From: an uncultured Clostridia bacterium
GTDB taxonomy: Bacteria > Bacillota > Clostridia > Christensenellales > Borkfalkiaceae
DNA length: 33,723 nt
NCBI GenBank assembly: GCA_947627125.1
Contig: CANQUY010000002.1
Coordinates: forward strand, 1-33,723
Direction of reading: 5' to 3'
Numbering within the stretch: position 1 is the first letter of the stretch; every line of letters begins with the position of its first letter. The notes beneath the pieces are model-generated. The model had not been told where the DNA came from, made no database searches, and saw nothing but the letters and a program-made list of their open reading frames with translations. The position numbers and the translations under genes are program-made. Below, piece by piece: positions 1-6,791 of this stretch.

Positions 1-293
1 CGGGCGTAGATATCTACGGCATCGTAGGTGCCCTCCTCGTCTGAGATCGCGGCGTCGTTTTCGTCCCTCTCCTTGAGCGGAACATAGGCGGCGGGATCGA
101 ATCTCTCCCCCGGTTGCACCTCGATCAGGGCTGAGCCGTAATCCTCGGCGACGTCATTCCTCTGCTGGGGACGCAAAAAGGCGATGCAGGCCCATGTGCC
201 GACCGCTGCGACCAATGCCGCGGAAACGATCATAATGCTTGTTTTGACGGGGCCGAACCTCTTTTTCTTCTCGGATTTTACTTTTTCAGACAT
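1..293 (-). CDS. Membrane-anchored hypothetical protein (5' part, runs off left edge)
   Basis: The first 97 codons of a gene that continues beyond position 1. The ATG at 293-291 follows a GAGAGG ribosome site and a strong promoter about 80 nt upstream. The protein starts with a Lys-rich cytoplasmic stretch (residues 1-16), then one hydrophobic helix (about residues 18-40), then a polar, acidic extracytoplasmic part. This is the topology of a type II membrane protein or an uncleaved signal anchor. No catalytic motif is visible in the part present and I do not recognise the family. The promoter carries three repeated octamers, so expression is probably controlled by a repressor or activator. 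Confidence 0.75.
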   Translation of the reverse strand, partial: MSEKVKSEKKKRFGPVKTSIMIVSAALVAAVGTWACIAFLRPQQRNDVAEDYGSALIEVQPGERFDPAAYVPLKERDENDAAISDEEGTYDAVDIYA

Positions 294-332
294 AATATCC
301 TCTCTTTCAGCTTTGTGGGAGTACCTTCGCTG

Positions 333-392
333 TATGACAAACCTACGGCCTGTCATGGAAAGTTATGACAATATCATACCACGATATGACAA
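333..392 (-). promoter_or_regulatory. Candidate operator: three TTGTCATA direct repeats
   Basis: Three exact copies of TTGTCATA (minus strand) lie at 392-385 (between -35 and -10), 371-364 (around the start site) and 340-333 (about +26 to +33). They are 21 and 31 bp apart, i.e. about two and three helical turns, so all face the same side of the DNA. Inverted partners (ATGACA at 356-351, TGACA overlapping the -35 box) are also present. The position over the core promoter suggests repression. The regulator is unknown. Confidence 0.55.
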
Positions 393-401
393 GTCTGTCA
401 A
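373..401 (-). promoter_or_regulatory. Sigma-A promoter of the 293 gene
   Basis: On the minus strand the -35 box TTGACA (401-396) is separated by 17 nt from the -10 box TATGAT (378-373), with an extended -10 TGG. The predicted start is near 366, giving a leader of about 70 nt before the ATG at 293. Confidence 0.85.
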
Positions 402-445
402 CGGTTTTGTCTGAAAAAAACAAGATTTTCTCGCGACCATATTAT

Positions 446-470
446 AAAAAAATCCCCCTTTCGGGGGGGG
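446..470 (-). terminator. Rho-independent terminator
   Basis: On the minus strand CCCCC-GAAA-GGGGG is followed by ATTTTTTT. It lies beyond the repeats downstream of the beta-helix transferase (862-1464) and would end that transcript before the next promoter at 401. Confidence 0.75.
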
Positions 471-487
471 GCGGGAACGGGCTGATA

Positions 488-634
488 GCGGCGTCGTGCT
501 GAGAACGGGAGCACAACGCAGTCTACGAAAGTGGTACCGAAGCATCTCGCCGCATGACTTAAGAACTTCCGCCGCGAGATTCTTCGGGTTAGGTCCCGTC
601 CTCTCATCCTGCTCCGTTTCTCAGAATAACGCGG
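488..634 (+). repeat. Type A palindromic repeat, full copy
   Basis: Full-length copy of the ~150-bp type A element. Its left end reads GCGGCGTCGTGCTGAGAAC and its right end TTTCTCAGAATAACGCGG. The whole unit is an imperfect inverted repeat with a ~20-nt centre. One left-arm base differs (GTGCT against AGCAT) but can still pair in RNA as G-U. Confidence 0.9.
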
Positions 635-681
635 CTGGGCGGGGCAGGATGAGCGGGCGGGAGAAAGAACGGGAGCGTATA

Positions 682-830
682 GCGGCGTCATGCTGAGAAC
701 GTGAGTACAACGCAGTCTACGAAAGTGGTACCGAAGCATCTCGCCGTATGCTCTACGGAATTCGCCGCGAGATTCTTCGGGTTAAGTCCGTATGACTTCG
801 TCCCTGCTCCGTTTCTCAGAATGACGCGGC
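682..830 (+). repeat. Type A palindromic repeat, full copy
   Basis: Second full copy in the same orientation, separated from the first by a ~47-bp GC-rich spacer that recurs after this copy (GGGCGGGGCAGGATGAGCGG). It ends about 30 bp from the stop codon of the next gene. Confidence 0.9.
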
Positions 831-861
831 TGGGCGGGGCAGGATGAGCGGGCGGGGGCGA

Positions 862-1464
862 TCAGCGGGAGCGGACAAACGTGAGCGGCAGGATCTTCTC
901 CCCGCGCGCAATGACGGCCCCGGGCGCGAGAACGCTGTTGCACCCGACCTCTGCAAAGTCCCCGACAAACGCGCCGACCTTCTTTCTGCCCGTCGGAATG
1001 TCCTCCCCGCGGATGACGACTTCTTTTTTGTCGAGCCGCACATTTGCGCAGATGACCCCCGCGCCGAAATGGGCGCGATGCCCCAAAATGCTGTCGCCTA
1101 CATAGTTGAAGTGCGGGACCTGTACGCCGTCGAAGAGAATGCAGTTCTTGAGCTCGGTGGAATTCCCCACGACGCAGTTTCCCCCGACGAGGACGTTCCC
1201 CCGTATGAATGCACAGTGGCGCACTTCCGCATTTGCGCAGATGATACACGGTGCATGGATCTCCGCCGTCCGAGCGATTTTAGCGGTACCATGTACGAAA
1301 ACCCCCTCGCACATTTCAACATATTCATCGCCGAGCGAGGGGGCGATCTCCATGAGAAACCGCCCGATCCCCCCGAGCGTTTCCCACGGATAGACGAATT
1401 GTTTCAAATACTCCTTTGCAAGCGTATGACTAAGATCGAAGAGTGCGGAAATTTTTTTGTCCAT
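862..1464 (-). CDS. Left-handed beta-helix transferase (GlmU C-terminal-like)
   Basis: A 200-residue protein whose residues ~60-195 form hexapeptide repeats of a left-handed beta-helix (I/V-x-x-G/A-A/N pattern). The stretch FNYVGDSILG, then FGAGVICAN, closely resembles the acetyltransferase domain of GlmU (YVGDAEVG...NFGAGTITAN). Residues 1-55 are helical. There is no N-terminal nucleotidyltransferase domain, so it is not complete GlmU. Stand-alone proteins of this kind are common in Clostridia and usually annotated as UDP-GlcNAc pyrophosphorylase-related. By family it should be a trimeric acyl- or nucleotidyl-sugar transferase; the substrate cannot be told. A TACAAT box lies 5 nt before the ATG with no Shine-Dalgarno site, so it may be read from a leaderless mRNA. 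Confidence 0.75.
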   Translation of the reverse strand: MDKKISALFDLSHTLAKEYLKQFVYPWETLGGIGRFLMEIAPSLGDEYVEMCEGVFVHGTAKIARTAEIHAPCIICANAEVRHCAFIRGNVLVGGNCVVGNSTELKNCILFDGVQVPHFNYVGDSILGHRAHFGAGVICANVRLDKKEVVIRGEDIPTGRKKVGAFVGDFAEVGCNSVLAPGAVIARGEKILPLTFVRSR

Positions 1465-1488
1465 GGTCTATTGTATGACGGAGAAAGG

Positions 1489-1511
1489 AAAAAACGCTCA
1501 CATATGAGCGT
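1489..1511 (-). terminator. Rho-independent terminator after the CotF cluster
   Basis: On the minus strand ACGCTCA-TATG-TGAGCGT is followed by six T. It begins 4 nt after the stop codon of the 33-residue ORF, so it marks the end of the 2130-1516 transcript. The stem is flanked by ATTTT on the other side and may work weakly in both directions. Confidence 0.8.
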
Positions 1512-1515
1512 ATTT

Positions 1516-1617
1516 TCAGCTTTGGCCCGTGGGCACGATGTCATCGTCGTCCGACTTTGCGTCGGGGCGGATCATGCAGTAATGCGGGTTGTGTGCATAC
1601 TTCTTTTTCTTTGCCAT
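1516..1617 (-). CDS. Small 33-residue protein at end of coat-protein cluster
   Basis: ATG at 1617-1615. The product begins with a basic run (MAKKKKY), has a His/Tyr/Cys-containing middle (HNPHYC) and an acidic Asp run near the C-terminus. It lies 28 nt after the CotF-like gene in the same direction, and its stop codon is followed directly by a good terminator, which supports a real last gene of the operon. The ribosome site is weak (GCGGAT). No known family is recognised; a small spore or coat-associated peptide is only a guess from position. Confidence 0.5.
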   Translation of the reverse strand: MAKKKKYAHNPHYCMIRPDAKSDDDDIVPTGQS

Positions 1618-1645
1618 ATCCGCAGTTTGCGGCAGAGCGGAAAAA

Positions 1646-1939
1646 TTATACGGCAGAGATCTGTTTCTGCACCTTGGAAAACTTTTCCGCATTCTGGTCG
1701 ATGAGCATCTTTGCGGCGGGCTGGACCTCGTAATACCCGCGCGAGAGCATCTGCTCAAACACCTGAAACTGCGTGTCGGCGTTCTGCGTGTAATTCTTTA
1801 AGATCTCCTTGCGGAAGGGCTTGCAGCTGCCCTCGAGAAGGGCATCGGCGTAGTAGCTCATGAGGAGCTTTTCGCAGTCGAGAATGTCCTGCAGGGCGTC
1901 TTTTTCGGAGAGTGTGGTGTCCTGTTTGCTGTTTTTCAT
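1646..1939 (-). CDS. CotF-like spore coat protein
   Basis: A 97-residue, mostly helical protein of the CotF/ferritin-like coat family: a polar N-terminus, then helix SEKDALQDILDCEKLLMSYY, a second helix with PFRKEILKNYT and the tail motif SRGYYEVQPA, which is typical of this family (Y..YP/QPA). The ATG at 1939 overlaps the TGA of the preceding gene as ATGA, so the two are translationally coupled. A longer in-frame extension upstream is rejected because it runs back through the preceding gene. The role is presumably structural, in the spore coat of the forespore. Confidence 0.8.
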   Translation of the reverse strand: MKNSKQDTTLSEKDALQDILDCEKLLMSYYADALLEGSCKPFRKEILKNYTQNADTQFQVFEQMLSRGYYEVQPAAKMLIDQNAEKFSKVQKQISAV

Positions 1940-2130
1940 TGTTTGCCTCCCAAAATCGCATAGAGCGCCGAAAATCTCTGCGCATGGGCGGAAGCGATCT
2001 CTCCCATCGTCTGCGCAAGCGCCGTGTCCGTCAGCGTGTTGGCGTAGATCTTCGCCTTTTTGCACGCCATTTCTTCTCCCGTGAGAATCTGTGTCAGAAC
2101 ATCTAAGTCCTTGGCCGTGAGATTGGTCAT
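1936..2130 (-). CDS. Small CotF-type ferritin-like protein
   Basis: A 64-residue helical protein, first gene of the cluster, with an excellent AGGAGG site 6-7 nt before its ATG. It looks like the short partner often found with CotF-like proteins in Clostridia (LTAKDLDVLTQIL, then EEMACKKAKIYA). It overlaps the next gene by 4 nt (ATGA). The pair likely forms helical coat subunits. No consensus sigma-A promoter is visible upstream, only TATAAAAT without a matching -35, so a sporulation sigma factor may be used (inference). Confidence 0.7.
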   Translation of the reverse strand: MTNLTAKDLDVLTQILTGEEMACKKAKIYANTLTDTALAQTMGEIASAHAQRFSALYAILGGKQ

Positions 2131-2204
2131 AAAAAACCTCCTTGCGCCCGTTATGGACGAAGGAGGGGGATTTTATACCGATGCGGCAGGCAAGAGCCGT
2201 CATT

Positions 2205-2250
2205 CTTAAATTAAAAATTAAAAATTTCAAAATTAAAAATTGAGGTGGGG
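2205..2250. repeat. AT-rich low-complexity tract (AAAATTAAAAATT type)
   Basis: Three to four tandem-like copies of ATTAAAAATT in an otherwise GC-rich region, between nth and the coat cluster. A similar tract is at 11466-11503 next to the repeats after aspS. The rest of 2131-2277 holds the leader of the coat genes and no other clear gene. Confidence 0.6.
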
Positions 2251-2277
2251 AGATTTGTAAGAATGGCGGAGAGAAAG

Positions 2278-2895
2278 TCAATTCTTGTGTTTGTAAAATT
2301 CACACCAAGAATTGAGAGTGCAGTGGGAGCAGTCGGGCTTTTGGGAGTGGCAGACCTGCCGCCCGTGAAAAATCAGCCAATGGTGGGCCTTTGACCAATT
2401 CTCCTTGGGAATGACCCGCATGAGCCCCTCTTCGACCTCGGTTGGCGTCTTTCCGACGGCGAGCCCCGTGCGGTTGGCGACGCGGAACACATGCGTATCG
2501 ACGGCGATGGCGTCCCCGCCGAAGGCCACCGAGTAGACGACGTTGGCCGTCTTTCGCCCCACGCCCGCAAGCGATTGCAGGTCCTCAAGCGTATCGGGAA
2601 CGTTTCCGCCGAACTTCTCCAAGATGTCGCGGGAGGCGGAGAGAATGTGCGCCGCCTTGTTGCGGTAGAAGCCGCAGGAGTAGATATATTTTTCGAGCTC
2701 CTCCTGCCTCAGTTCCACCATTTTTTGAGGGTTATTGTAGATTTTAAAGAGTTCTGCCGTCACTTGGTTGACCCGCTCGTCCGTGCACTGCGCCGAGAGA
2801 ATGACGGCGACGAGGAGTTCGTAAGGGGTATGAAAGTGCAGCGCTGGACGGGCGTCGGGATAGAGCCGCGCAAGCTCTGTGAGGATCTCATTCAT
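2278..2895 (-). CDS. nth: Endonuclease III (DNA glycosylase/AP lyase)
   Basis: A 205-residue base-excision repair enzyme that removes oxidised pyrimidines and cleaves the abasic site. All landmarks are present: the helix-hairpin-helix LAGVGRKTANVV with catalytic Lys115, catalytic Asp133 in VDTHVFR, and the C-terminal [4Fe-4S] ligands Cys182-x6-Cys189-x2-Cys192-x5-Cys198. Length matches the family. The start at 2895 (MNEIL) aligns with known Nth N-termini; an alternative ATG at 2934 would lie upstream of the promoter's predicted start. A promoter ends only 6 nt before this ATG and there is no Shine-Dalgarno site, so the mRNA is probably leaderless. Confidence 0.95.
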   Translation of the reverse strand: MNEILTELARLYPDARPALHFHTPYELLVAVILSAQCTDERVNQVTAELFKIYNNPQKMVELRQEELEKYIYSCGFYRNKAAHILSASRDILEKFGGNVPDTLEDLQSLAGVGRKTANVVYSVAFGGDAIAVDTHVFRVANRTGLAVGKTPTEVEEGLMRVIPKENWSKAHHWLIFHGRQVCHSQKPDCSHCTLNSWCEFYKHKN

Positions 2896-2901
2896 GAGTT
2901 C

Positions 2902-2930
2902 ATTGTAACATAACCCGACATTTTTTGCAA
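2902..2930 (-). promoter_or_regulatory. Sigma-A promoter of nth (predicted leaderless)
   Basis: Minus strand -35 TTGCAA (2930-2925), 17-nt spacer, extended -10 TGT-TACAAT (2907-2902). Six nt separate the -10 box from the ATG at 2895, so transcription should start at the A of the start codon. Confidence 0.7.
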
Positions 2931-2956
2931 GCATTTGGGGGAATGTTGTAAAACAC

Positions 2957-2998
2957 GCTCATTCTGAGCAACGCGAAGAATCCCATAAAACGTGCAGC
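2957..2998 (+). repeat. Type C repeat, single half
   Basis: Reads TCATTCTGAG...CGAAGAATCCC then ATAAAACGTGC. The arms ATTCT (2961-2965) and AGAAT (2977-2981) pair across an 11-nt loop. It abuts a type A element. Confidence 0.8.
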
Positions 2999-3006
2999 GG
3001 CCCATA

Positions 3007-3152
3007 GCGGCGTCATGCTGAGAACGGGAGTACAACGCAGTCTGCGGGAGCCATACCGAAGCATCTCGCCGCATGGTGTAAAGATGCCCCGCGAGATTCT
3101 TCGGGTTAAGTCCTCTGACTGCGTTCTTTCTCTCCTTCTCAGAATGACGCGG
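3007..3152 (+). repeat. Type A palindromic repeat, full copy
   Basis: Full copy with the usual ends (GCGGCGTCATGCTGAGAAC and CTTCTCAGAATGACGCGG). The central part is slightly diverged (ATGGTGTAAAGATGCC). Confidence 0.9.
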
Positions 3153-3173
3153 GGCTGGATTTCTGACCCGCCG

Positions 3174-3263
3174 TTCTGATTACGTCACCCTGAGCAACGT
3201 CGAAGGGTCACCGCGTTATAATAATGTGATGGTTCGACTGCGCTCACCATGACGTAATTAGAA
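3174..3263 (+). repeat. Type B palindromic repeat (copy 1)
   Basis: A 90-bp imperfect palindrome bounded by TTCTGATTACGTCA and TGACGTAATTAGAA. It holds two hairpins: ACCCT (3187-3191)/AGGGT (3204-3208) and ATGGT (3229-3233)/ACCAT (3246-3250), each with a 12-nt loop, joined by an AT-rich centre. It is the same orientation as copy 3 and opposite to copy 2. Confidence 0.85.
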
Positions 3264-3281
3264 CGCCTCCGTTGGTTTCAT

Positions 3282-3430
3282 GGGATGCTTCGCTACGCTC
3301 AGCATGAGCGCACGGGCAGGACATGGACTTCGTTGAGGGGATTCTTCGCTACGCTCAGCATGAGCGCACGGGCGGGACATGGACTTCGTTAAGGGGATTC
3401 TTCGCTACGCTCAGAATGACGCGGGGCGGG
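3282..3430 (+). repeat. 56-bp tandem repeat of type C halves
   Basis: Units begin at 3282, 3338 and 3394 (period exactly 56 bp; the last is partial). Each starts GGGATTCTTCGCTACGCTCA and continues AGCATGAGCGCACGGGC, then GACATGGACTTCGTT. The first unit has GGGATGCTTCG, which pairs with its own CAGCATGA; the second has GATTCT facing AGCATG, an uncompensated mismatch. Confidence 0.85.
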
Positions 3431-3455
3431 GCGACATGACTGCGTTCACCACCCC

Positions 3456-3698
3456 CTACAAAAATAAATACGAGTCGCCGACTTTTTTCATGTAGCCCGC
3501 AAAGGAGGAATACCCCTTCCGCGAAATGACACGGCGGGCGCGGGGCAGAAAGTTCTCCTCAAACCGCGCCGAAATGCCGCATCCGACCCTCGCCTCATGC
3601 GGATTGGAGATAGTCTGCGCGGGGATCCCCTCCCCTCTCAGCGCGGAAATGCAGTCGAGCGCCTGTGCGCGGGACTTAAAAACTGCAACGATCGTCAT
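3456..3698 (-). CDS. DUF3343 putative Se/S carrier-like protein
   Basis: An 80-residue protein of the DUF3343 family, described as a putative selenium/sulfur carrier. The family pattern is visible: an N-terminal beta-alpha unit (MTIVAVFKSRAQAL), then GIPAQTISNP and the conserved Cys40 in VGCGISARF. The start at 3698 is chosen over a longer reading frame because that extension would overlap the divergent gene at 3753. It is divergent from, and 54 nt away from, a cysteine-desulfurase-family gene, a partnership often seen for this family. It may receive sulfur or selenium from that enzyme; this is inferred from context. Confidence 0.8.
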   Translation of the reverse strand: MTIVAVFKSRAQALDCISALRGEGIPAQTISNPHEARVGCGISARFEENFLPRARRVISRKGYSSFAGYMKKVGDSYLFL

Positions 3699-3717
3699 GA
3701 TTTCTGACCTGCCTTCG

Positions 3718-3723
3718 TATAAT
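3718..3723 (+). promoter_or_regulatory. Possible -10 box for the desulfurase gene
   Basis: A perfect TATAAT 29 nt before the ATG at 3753, followed by a GGGGAG ribosome site. No convincing -35 box is seen at 16-18 nt, so the promoter is uncertain. Confidence 0.4.
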
Positions 3724-3752
3724 AAGGTATCTTTTTTTGGGGAGATATTGTC

Positions 3753-4856
3753 ATGATCTATCTCGATAACGCCGCAACGGGGGGATTCAAGCCATACGCC
3801 GTCCGCAGCGCAGTGAGCGCCGCCATGAAGGTTTGCGCCAACCCCGGACGGAGCGGCCACCGCCTCTCCCTCGCCGCGGCCGAGCATGTTCTAAATTGCA
3901 GAAACCTTCTCTCGGACGTCTTTGGCGGCTACGGGTTCGAGCGTTGCGTGTTCACGAAGAGCTGTACCGAGGCCCTCAACATTGCCATTTTGGGGGTACT
4001 TGAGGAGGGCGACCACGTCGTTGCGACGGCGCTCGAGCACAATTCCGTCCTCCGTCCCCTGCAATATTTGGCGGAAAAAGGGGTCATCACCTACGATATT
4101 GCCCCGCTCAAGGACGGCGCTTTGGAGCCCGAAACGATCGCCGCATGCGTGAAGCACAAGACGAGGCTCGTCTGCGTGACCGCGGCATCCAACGTCACGG
4201 GGACCTCCTGCGATGTAAAGCGGCTGAAAAAACTGCTCCCCGAGCACGTTCTGCTCCTCGTTGACGGGGCGCAGGGGGCGGGGCATATTCCCATCTCCAT
4301 GCGGGATATGGGGATCGACATGCTTGCGCTCGCGGGGCACAAGGGACTGCACGCCATCCAGATCGGGGCTCTGCTCTTTTCACAGCGGGTGGATCCCCGT
4401 CCGCTCCTCTTCGGGGGAACGGGCAGCGAGAGCATGAACCTTTCCCAGCCCTCCTTCTATCCCGACCGCCTCGAGAGCGGCACTCTCTCCTACCCTGCCG
4501 TCTGTTCCCTCTTCGAGGGGCTCCTCATCGTGAAGTCAACCAAAAAAACGGAAACTTATGCGCTGATAAAGGCCCTTTCGGAGGCGGTGAAGGGGCTCCC
4601 GTCCTATGAAATTTTTTCGCCGCCGAACGCCTGCGGAGTTTTCTCCTTCCGCCATAAGTCAATGCCCTCCGAGGAGGTCGCCGCCGCCCTCTCGGAGAAG
4701 TTCGACATTGCCGTGCGGGGCGGCCTGCACTGTGCGCCGCTCGCGCATGAGGCCCTCGGCACCGCTCCCGACGGGCTGGTGCGGGCGTCCTTCTCCGTCT
4801 TTCAGGGCATGCGGGAGGCAAACGCGCTCTATCATGCCCTCCACGCCCTCTCCTGA
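3753..4856 (+). CDS. Cysteine desulfurase family protein (class V aminotransferase)
   Basis: A 367-residue PLP enzyme of the SufS/NifS-like group (the EF2568-type subfamily). Visible features: N-terminal YLDNAAT, His96 in ALEHNS, the PLP-binding Asp171 and Gln174 in DGAQ, Schiff-base Lys197 in AGHKGLHA, and the putative persulfide Cys327 in RGGLHCAPLAH. It should remove sulfur from cysteine to give alanine and an enzyme-bound persulfide, although members of this subgroup can act on other substrates. The ATG has a GGGGAG ribosome site. The divergent DUF3343 gene is a likely acceptor partner. No suf or isc scaffold gene is nearby. Confidence 0.85.
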   Translation: MIYLDNAATGGFKPYAVRSAVSAAMKVCANPGRSGHRLSLAAAEHVLNCRNLLSDVFGGYGFERCVFTKSCTEALNIAILGVLEEGDHVVATALEHNSVLRPLQYLAEKGVITYDIAPLKDGALEPETIAACVKHKTRLVCVTAASNVTGTSCDVKRLKKLLPEHVLLLVDGAQGAGHIPISMRDMGIDMLALAGHKGLHAIQIGALLFSQRVDPRPLLFGGTGSESMNLSQPSFYPDRLESGTLSYPAVCSLFEGLLIVKSTKKTETYALIKALSEAVKGLPSYEIFSPPNACGVFSFRHKSMPSEEVAAALSEKFDIAVRGGLHCAPLAHEALGTAPDGLVRASFSVFQGMREANALYHALHALS

Positions 4857-4859
4857 GCG

Positions 4860-5108
4860 CTATTCAATGGCCTTGAGCTTTTCCACCAACTTTTTAAGCC
4901 TCTTTCGCTGGGCGGAATTGAGCATCTGCGAAAAGCGGGCATAAAAGGCGTCGATTTGCTCGTTGGTCAGCGTGCCCGCCCTCTTTCCCGCCTCCGCCTT
5001 TGCGTAGATCTCGCGGATGATGTCATTTTCGCTCTTGCCCTGCACGGAGCCGACTGCCCTTTCCGCCTCCTTCATGAGTTCGTCGTCATAGCTTGCAAAA
5101 TCCTTCAT
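4860..5108 (-). CDS. Small helical hypothetical protein
   Basis: An 82-residue charged, helical protein that converges on the desulfurase gene with a 3-nt gap. The ATG at 5108 is preferred over the GTG six bases upstream because GAGAGG then sits at the right distance. The C-terminal half (TNEQIDAFYARFSQMLNS, then RKRLKKLVEKL) has heptad-like leucines and could form a short coiled coil. There is no signal peptide and no Cys. Family not recognised. Confidence 0.65.
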   Translation of the reverse strand: MKDFASYDDELMKEAERAVGSVQGKSENDIIREIYAKAEAGKRAGTLTNEQIDAFYARFSQMLNSAQRKRLKKLVEKLKAIE

Positions 5109-5171
5109 AGTCACCTCTCCCTTATCCTATGCCCCCTCACCTTTCCCTTGTGCACTGCATACAATGCCGAT

Positions 5172-5435
5172 ATGGAAACCATGCTCCTCCTCGTCTTGCT
5201 GATGATGAACTCGGATGAGAATTCCAAGGAAACGTTGCAGAGCCTTCTCCGCTTTTACCGTGAGAACAAGGACGTCATCGCCTCCCTACTGAATGCGCAA
5301 AAGGGCGGAGAAATGAGGGAAAATTCCGAAGATATCGCGCAGGATCCGCCCAAAGAGGCAGAAAAAAGCCGACCCCGCGAAGAGGTCGGCGATACGCGTA
5401 TCATCGAAGAATATTTAAAGCGTTTTTCAGTTTAA
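5172..5435 (+). CDS. Small acidic hypothetical protein
   Basis: An 87-residue protein with a hydrophobic N-terminus (METMLLLVLLMM), a helical segment with LLRFYRENKDVI and a charged, probably disordered C-terminal half. The downstream end overlaps the convergent protease gene by 9 nt. No Shine-Dalgarno site precedes the ATG, but TACAAT lies 6 nt before it, the same spacing as in the predicted leaderless genes here. The -35 region is poor. Similar short proteins occur in Clostridia, but I know no function. Confidence 0.5.
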   Translation: METMLLLVLLMMNSDENSKETLQSLLRFYRENKDVIASLLNAQKGGEMRENSEDIAQDPPKEAEKSRPREEVGDTRIIEEYLKRFSV

Positions 5436-6779
5436 TGCGCCGAGAAATTCCTCCGCCGTGGCGAAGAGTTCCGCCTTGACGGCATGCTCTTCATCCGCAC
5501 GGATGCCGACGTCGTGGATGCACGTTTCGCCGTCGGGCCAGAAGATCTGCGCAACCGTGAGGCGGAGCGCCCTGCCGTCGGGAGCAACAAAGGTGCTCTG
5601 CATGACGCCCTTGCCGTACGTCCTCGCGAGGCCGTCAACGTCGTTGACGCGGAGGTAGATATCCTCCTCGGAGATCGTGCCGTAGCAGATCATTGCCCCC
5701 ATGAGGGCCTCGGAAGCGGAGGCGGTGTTCTCGTCGGCGATCACGCGGATGCGGGAAGTTTCGCTGAAGTAGCTGCCGTAATCGTTCCCGTAGGCGTTGA
5801 ATACCTCCTCGTTCCCCCTGCGGTAGCGCGCCGTTGCGACGAGCGGGGCATTTCCCTCGGCATTCTTCAAGAGATGCGAGGCAATGTCGCAGAGAATGGA
5901 GAGATACCCGCCGCCGTCGAGGCGGAGATCGATCACGAGGTCCGTCCTGCCGCGCTCCTTCATCTTGTCAAGACAGGCTTTGAACTCGCGGGCGGCGTTG
6001 CCCTCGAACTGCGCAAGGCGGATATAGGCGGTTTTCCCGTCGAGCGCGGACATGCCCTCCCCCACATTCTCGAGCGAAAGGGCCTTTTCGCCGCGGAAGC
6101 GGAAGGTATTATCGCTGTCGCTGTATTCGCAGTAGGCCGCGGTATAGGCCGCGCGGGAAATGGTGTAGAGCTTCCTTTCTCCCCCCTTGAAGCCCGCCTC
6201 GAGAGTGGCGGAAGCCATGGAGGAGAGGTCGGTGATGAAGTTCGCGCTCGTCGCCTCCGTGAGATTCCCGCCGTCGGGGCCGAAACGGTAGATATACATG
6301 CCCGCCGTAAGTCCCGCCCGTTCCGCGGGAGAATTGTACACCGTGCGGTAGATCTGTACGGCGTTCCCGTCATAGGTCACGCTGACGCCGTAGCCCTCGT
6401 TGTTCCCTTCGCTCTCGCTGACGACGCGGTCGTACTCGTCCACATTGTAGTAGGAGCAGAACTTGTCGAGCTCGAGGGCGGAGAACACGCGGTCGTACAG
6501 CGTTTCGTCGTCCACTTCTCTGTAATAGTTATCGGCGACGCGCTCCAAGAGCCACGCGAGATTCCGCGCCCGCTCGTCTACAGAGCTCACGCCGATAAAC
6601 CAGCCCGCCATGATCCCCGCGAGGAGAAAGATGAGCGCAAACAAGATCGCGCTGACGCAGCGGACGGTTTTTTCGCGCTTGTCCGCAGACGCGGGCCGCC
6701 CGTTTTCTGCCGCAGGGACGCGCTCTCCCTCCGAAGAGGCCTCGGACATGGTATCGTCATTTTCTTGTAATTCAGACAT
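5427..6779 (-). CDS. Membrane-anchored S41 (C-terminal processing) peptidase with PDZ domain
   Basis: A 450-residue protein: acidic cytoplasmic N-terminus (1-36), one transmembrane helix (41-63), a helical region, a PDZ-like domain (about 128-205) and an S41 peptidase domain (about 245-430). Landmarks are the substrate-site loop DLRLDGGG (284-291; DLRNNPGG is usual), the serine motif ENTASASEA (Ser354 or Ser356), the general-base Lys390 in TYGKG, and the late DVGI motif. It should cut extracytoplasmic protein tails, as CtpA/CtpB do. It lies 12 nt after the PucR-type regulator with its own AAGGAG site, so it belongs to that operon. The longer than usual Ser-to-Lys spacing (about 35 residues) and altered DLR loop are odd for the family. 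Confidence 0.85.
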   Translation of the reverse strand: MSELQENDDTMSEASSEGERVPAAENGRPASADKREKTVRCVSAILFALIFLLAGIMAGWFIGVSSVDERARNLAWLLERVADNYYREVDDETLYDRVFSALELDKFCSYYNVDEYDRVVSESEGNNEGYGVSVTYDGNAVQIYRTVYNSPAERAGLTAGMYIYRFGPDGGNLTEATSANFITDLSSMASATLEAGFKGGERKLYTISRAAYTAAYCEYSDSDNTFRFRGEKALSLENVGEGMSALDGKTAYIRLAQFEGNAAREFKACLDKMKERGRTDLVIDLRLDGGGYLSILCDIASHLLKNAEGNAPLVATARYRRGNEEVFNAYGNDYGSYFSETSRIRVIADENTASASEALMGAMICYGTISEEDIYLRVNDVDGLARTYGKGVMQSTFVAPDGRALRLTVAQIFWPDGETCIHDVGIRADEEHAVKAELFATAEEFLGALN

Positions 6780-6791
6780 GGTATCTCCTTT

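Noticed and set aside
1646-2281. Longer 211-codon version of the CotF-like gene
   Set aside because: The extension covers the whole upstream coat gene in another frame; the ATG at 1939 with an ATGA overlap is the natural start.
5484-6770. Plus-strand frame (428 codons) opposite the S41 protease
   Set aside because: Antisense mirror with no start signals; the minus strand has the PDZ and S41 motifs.
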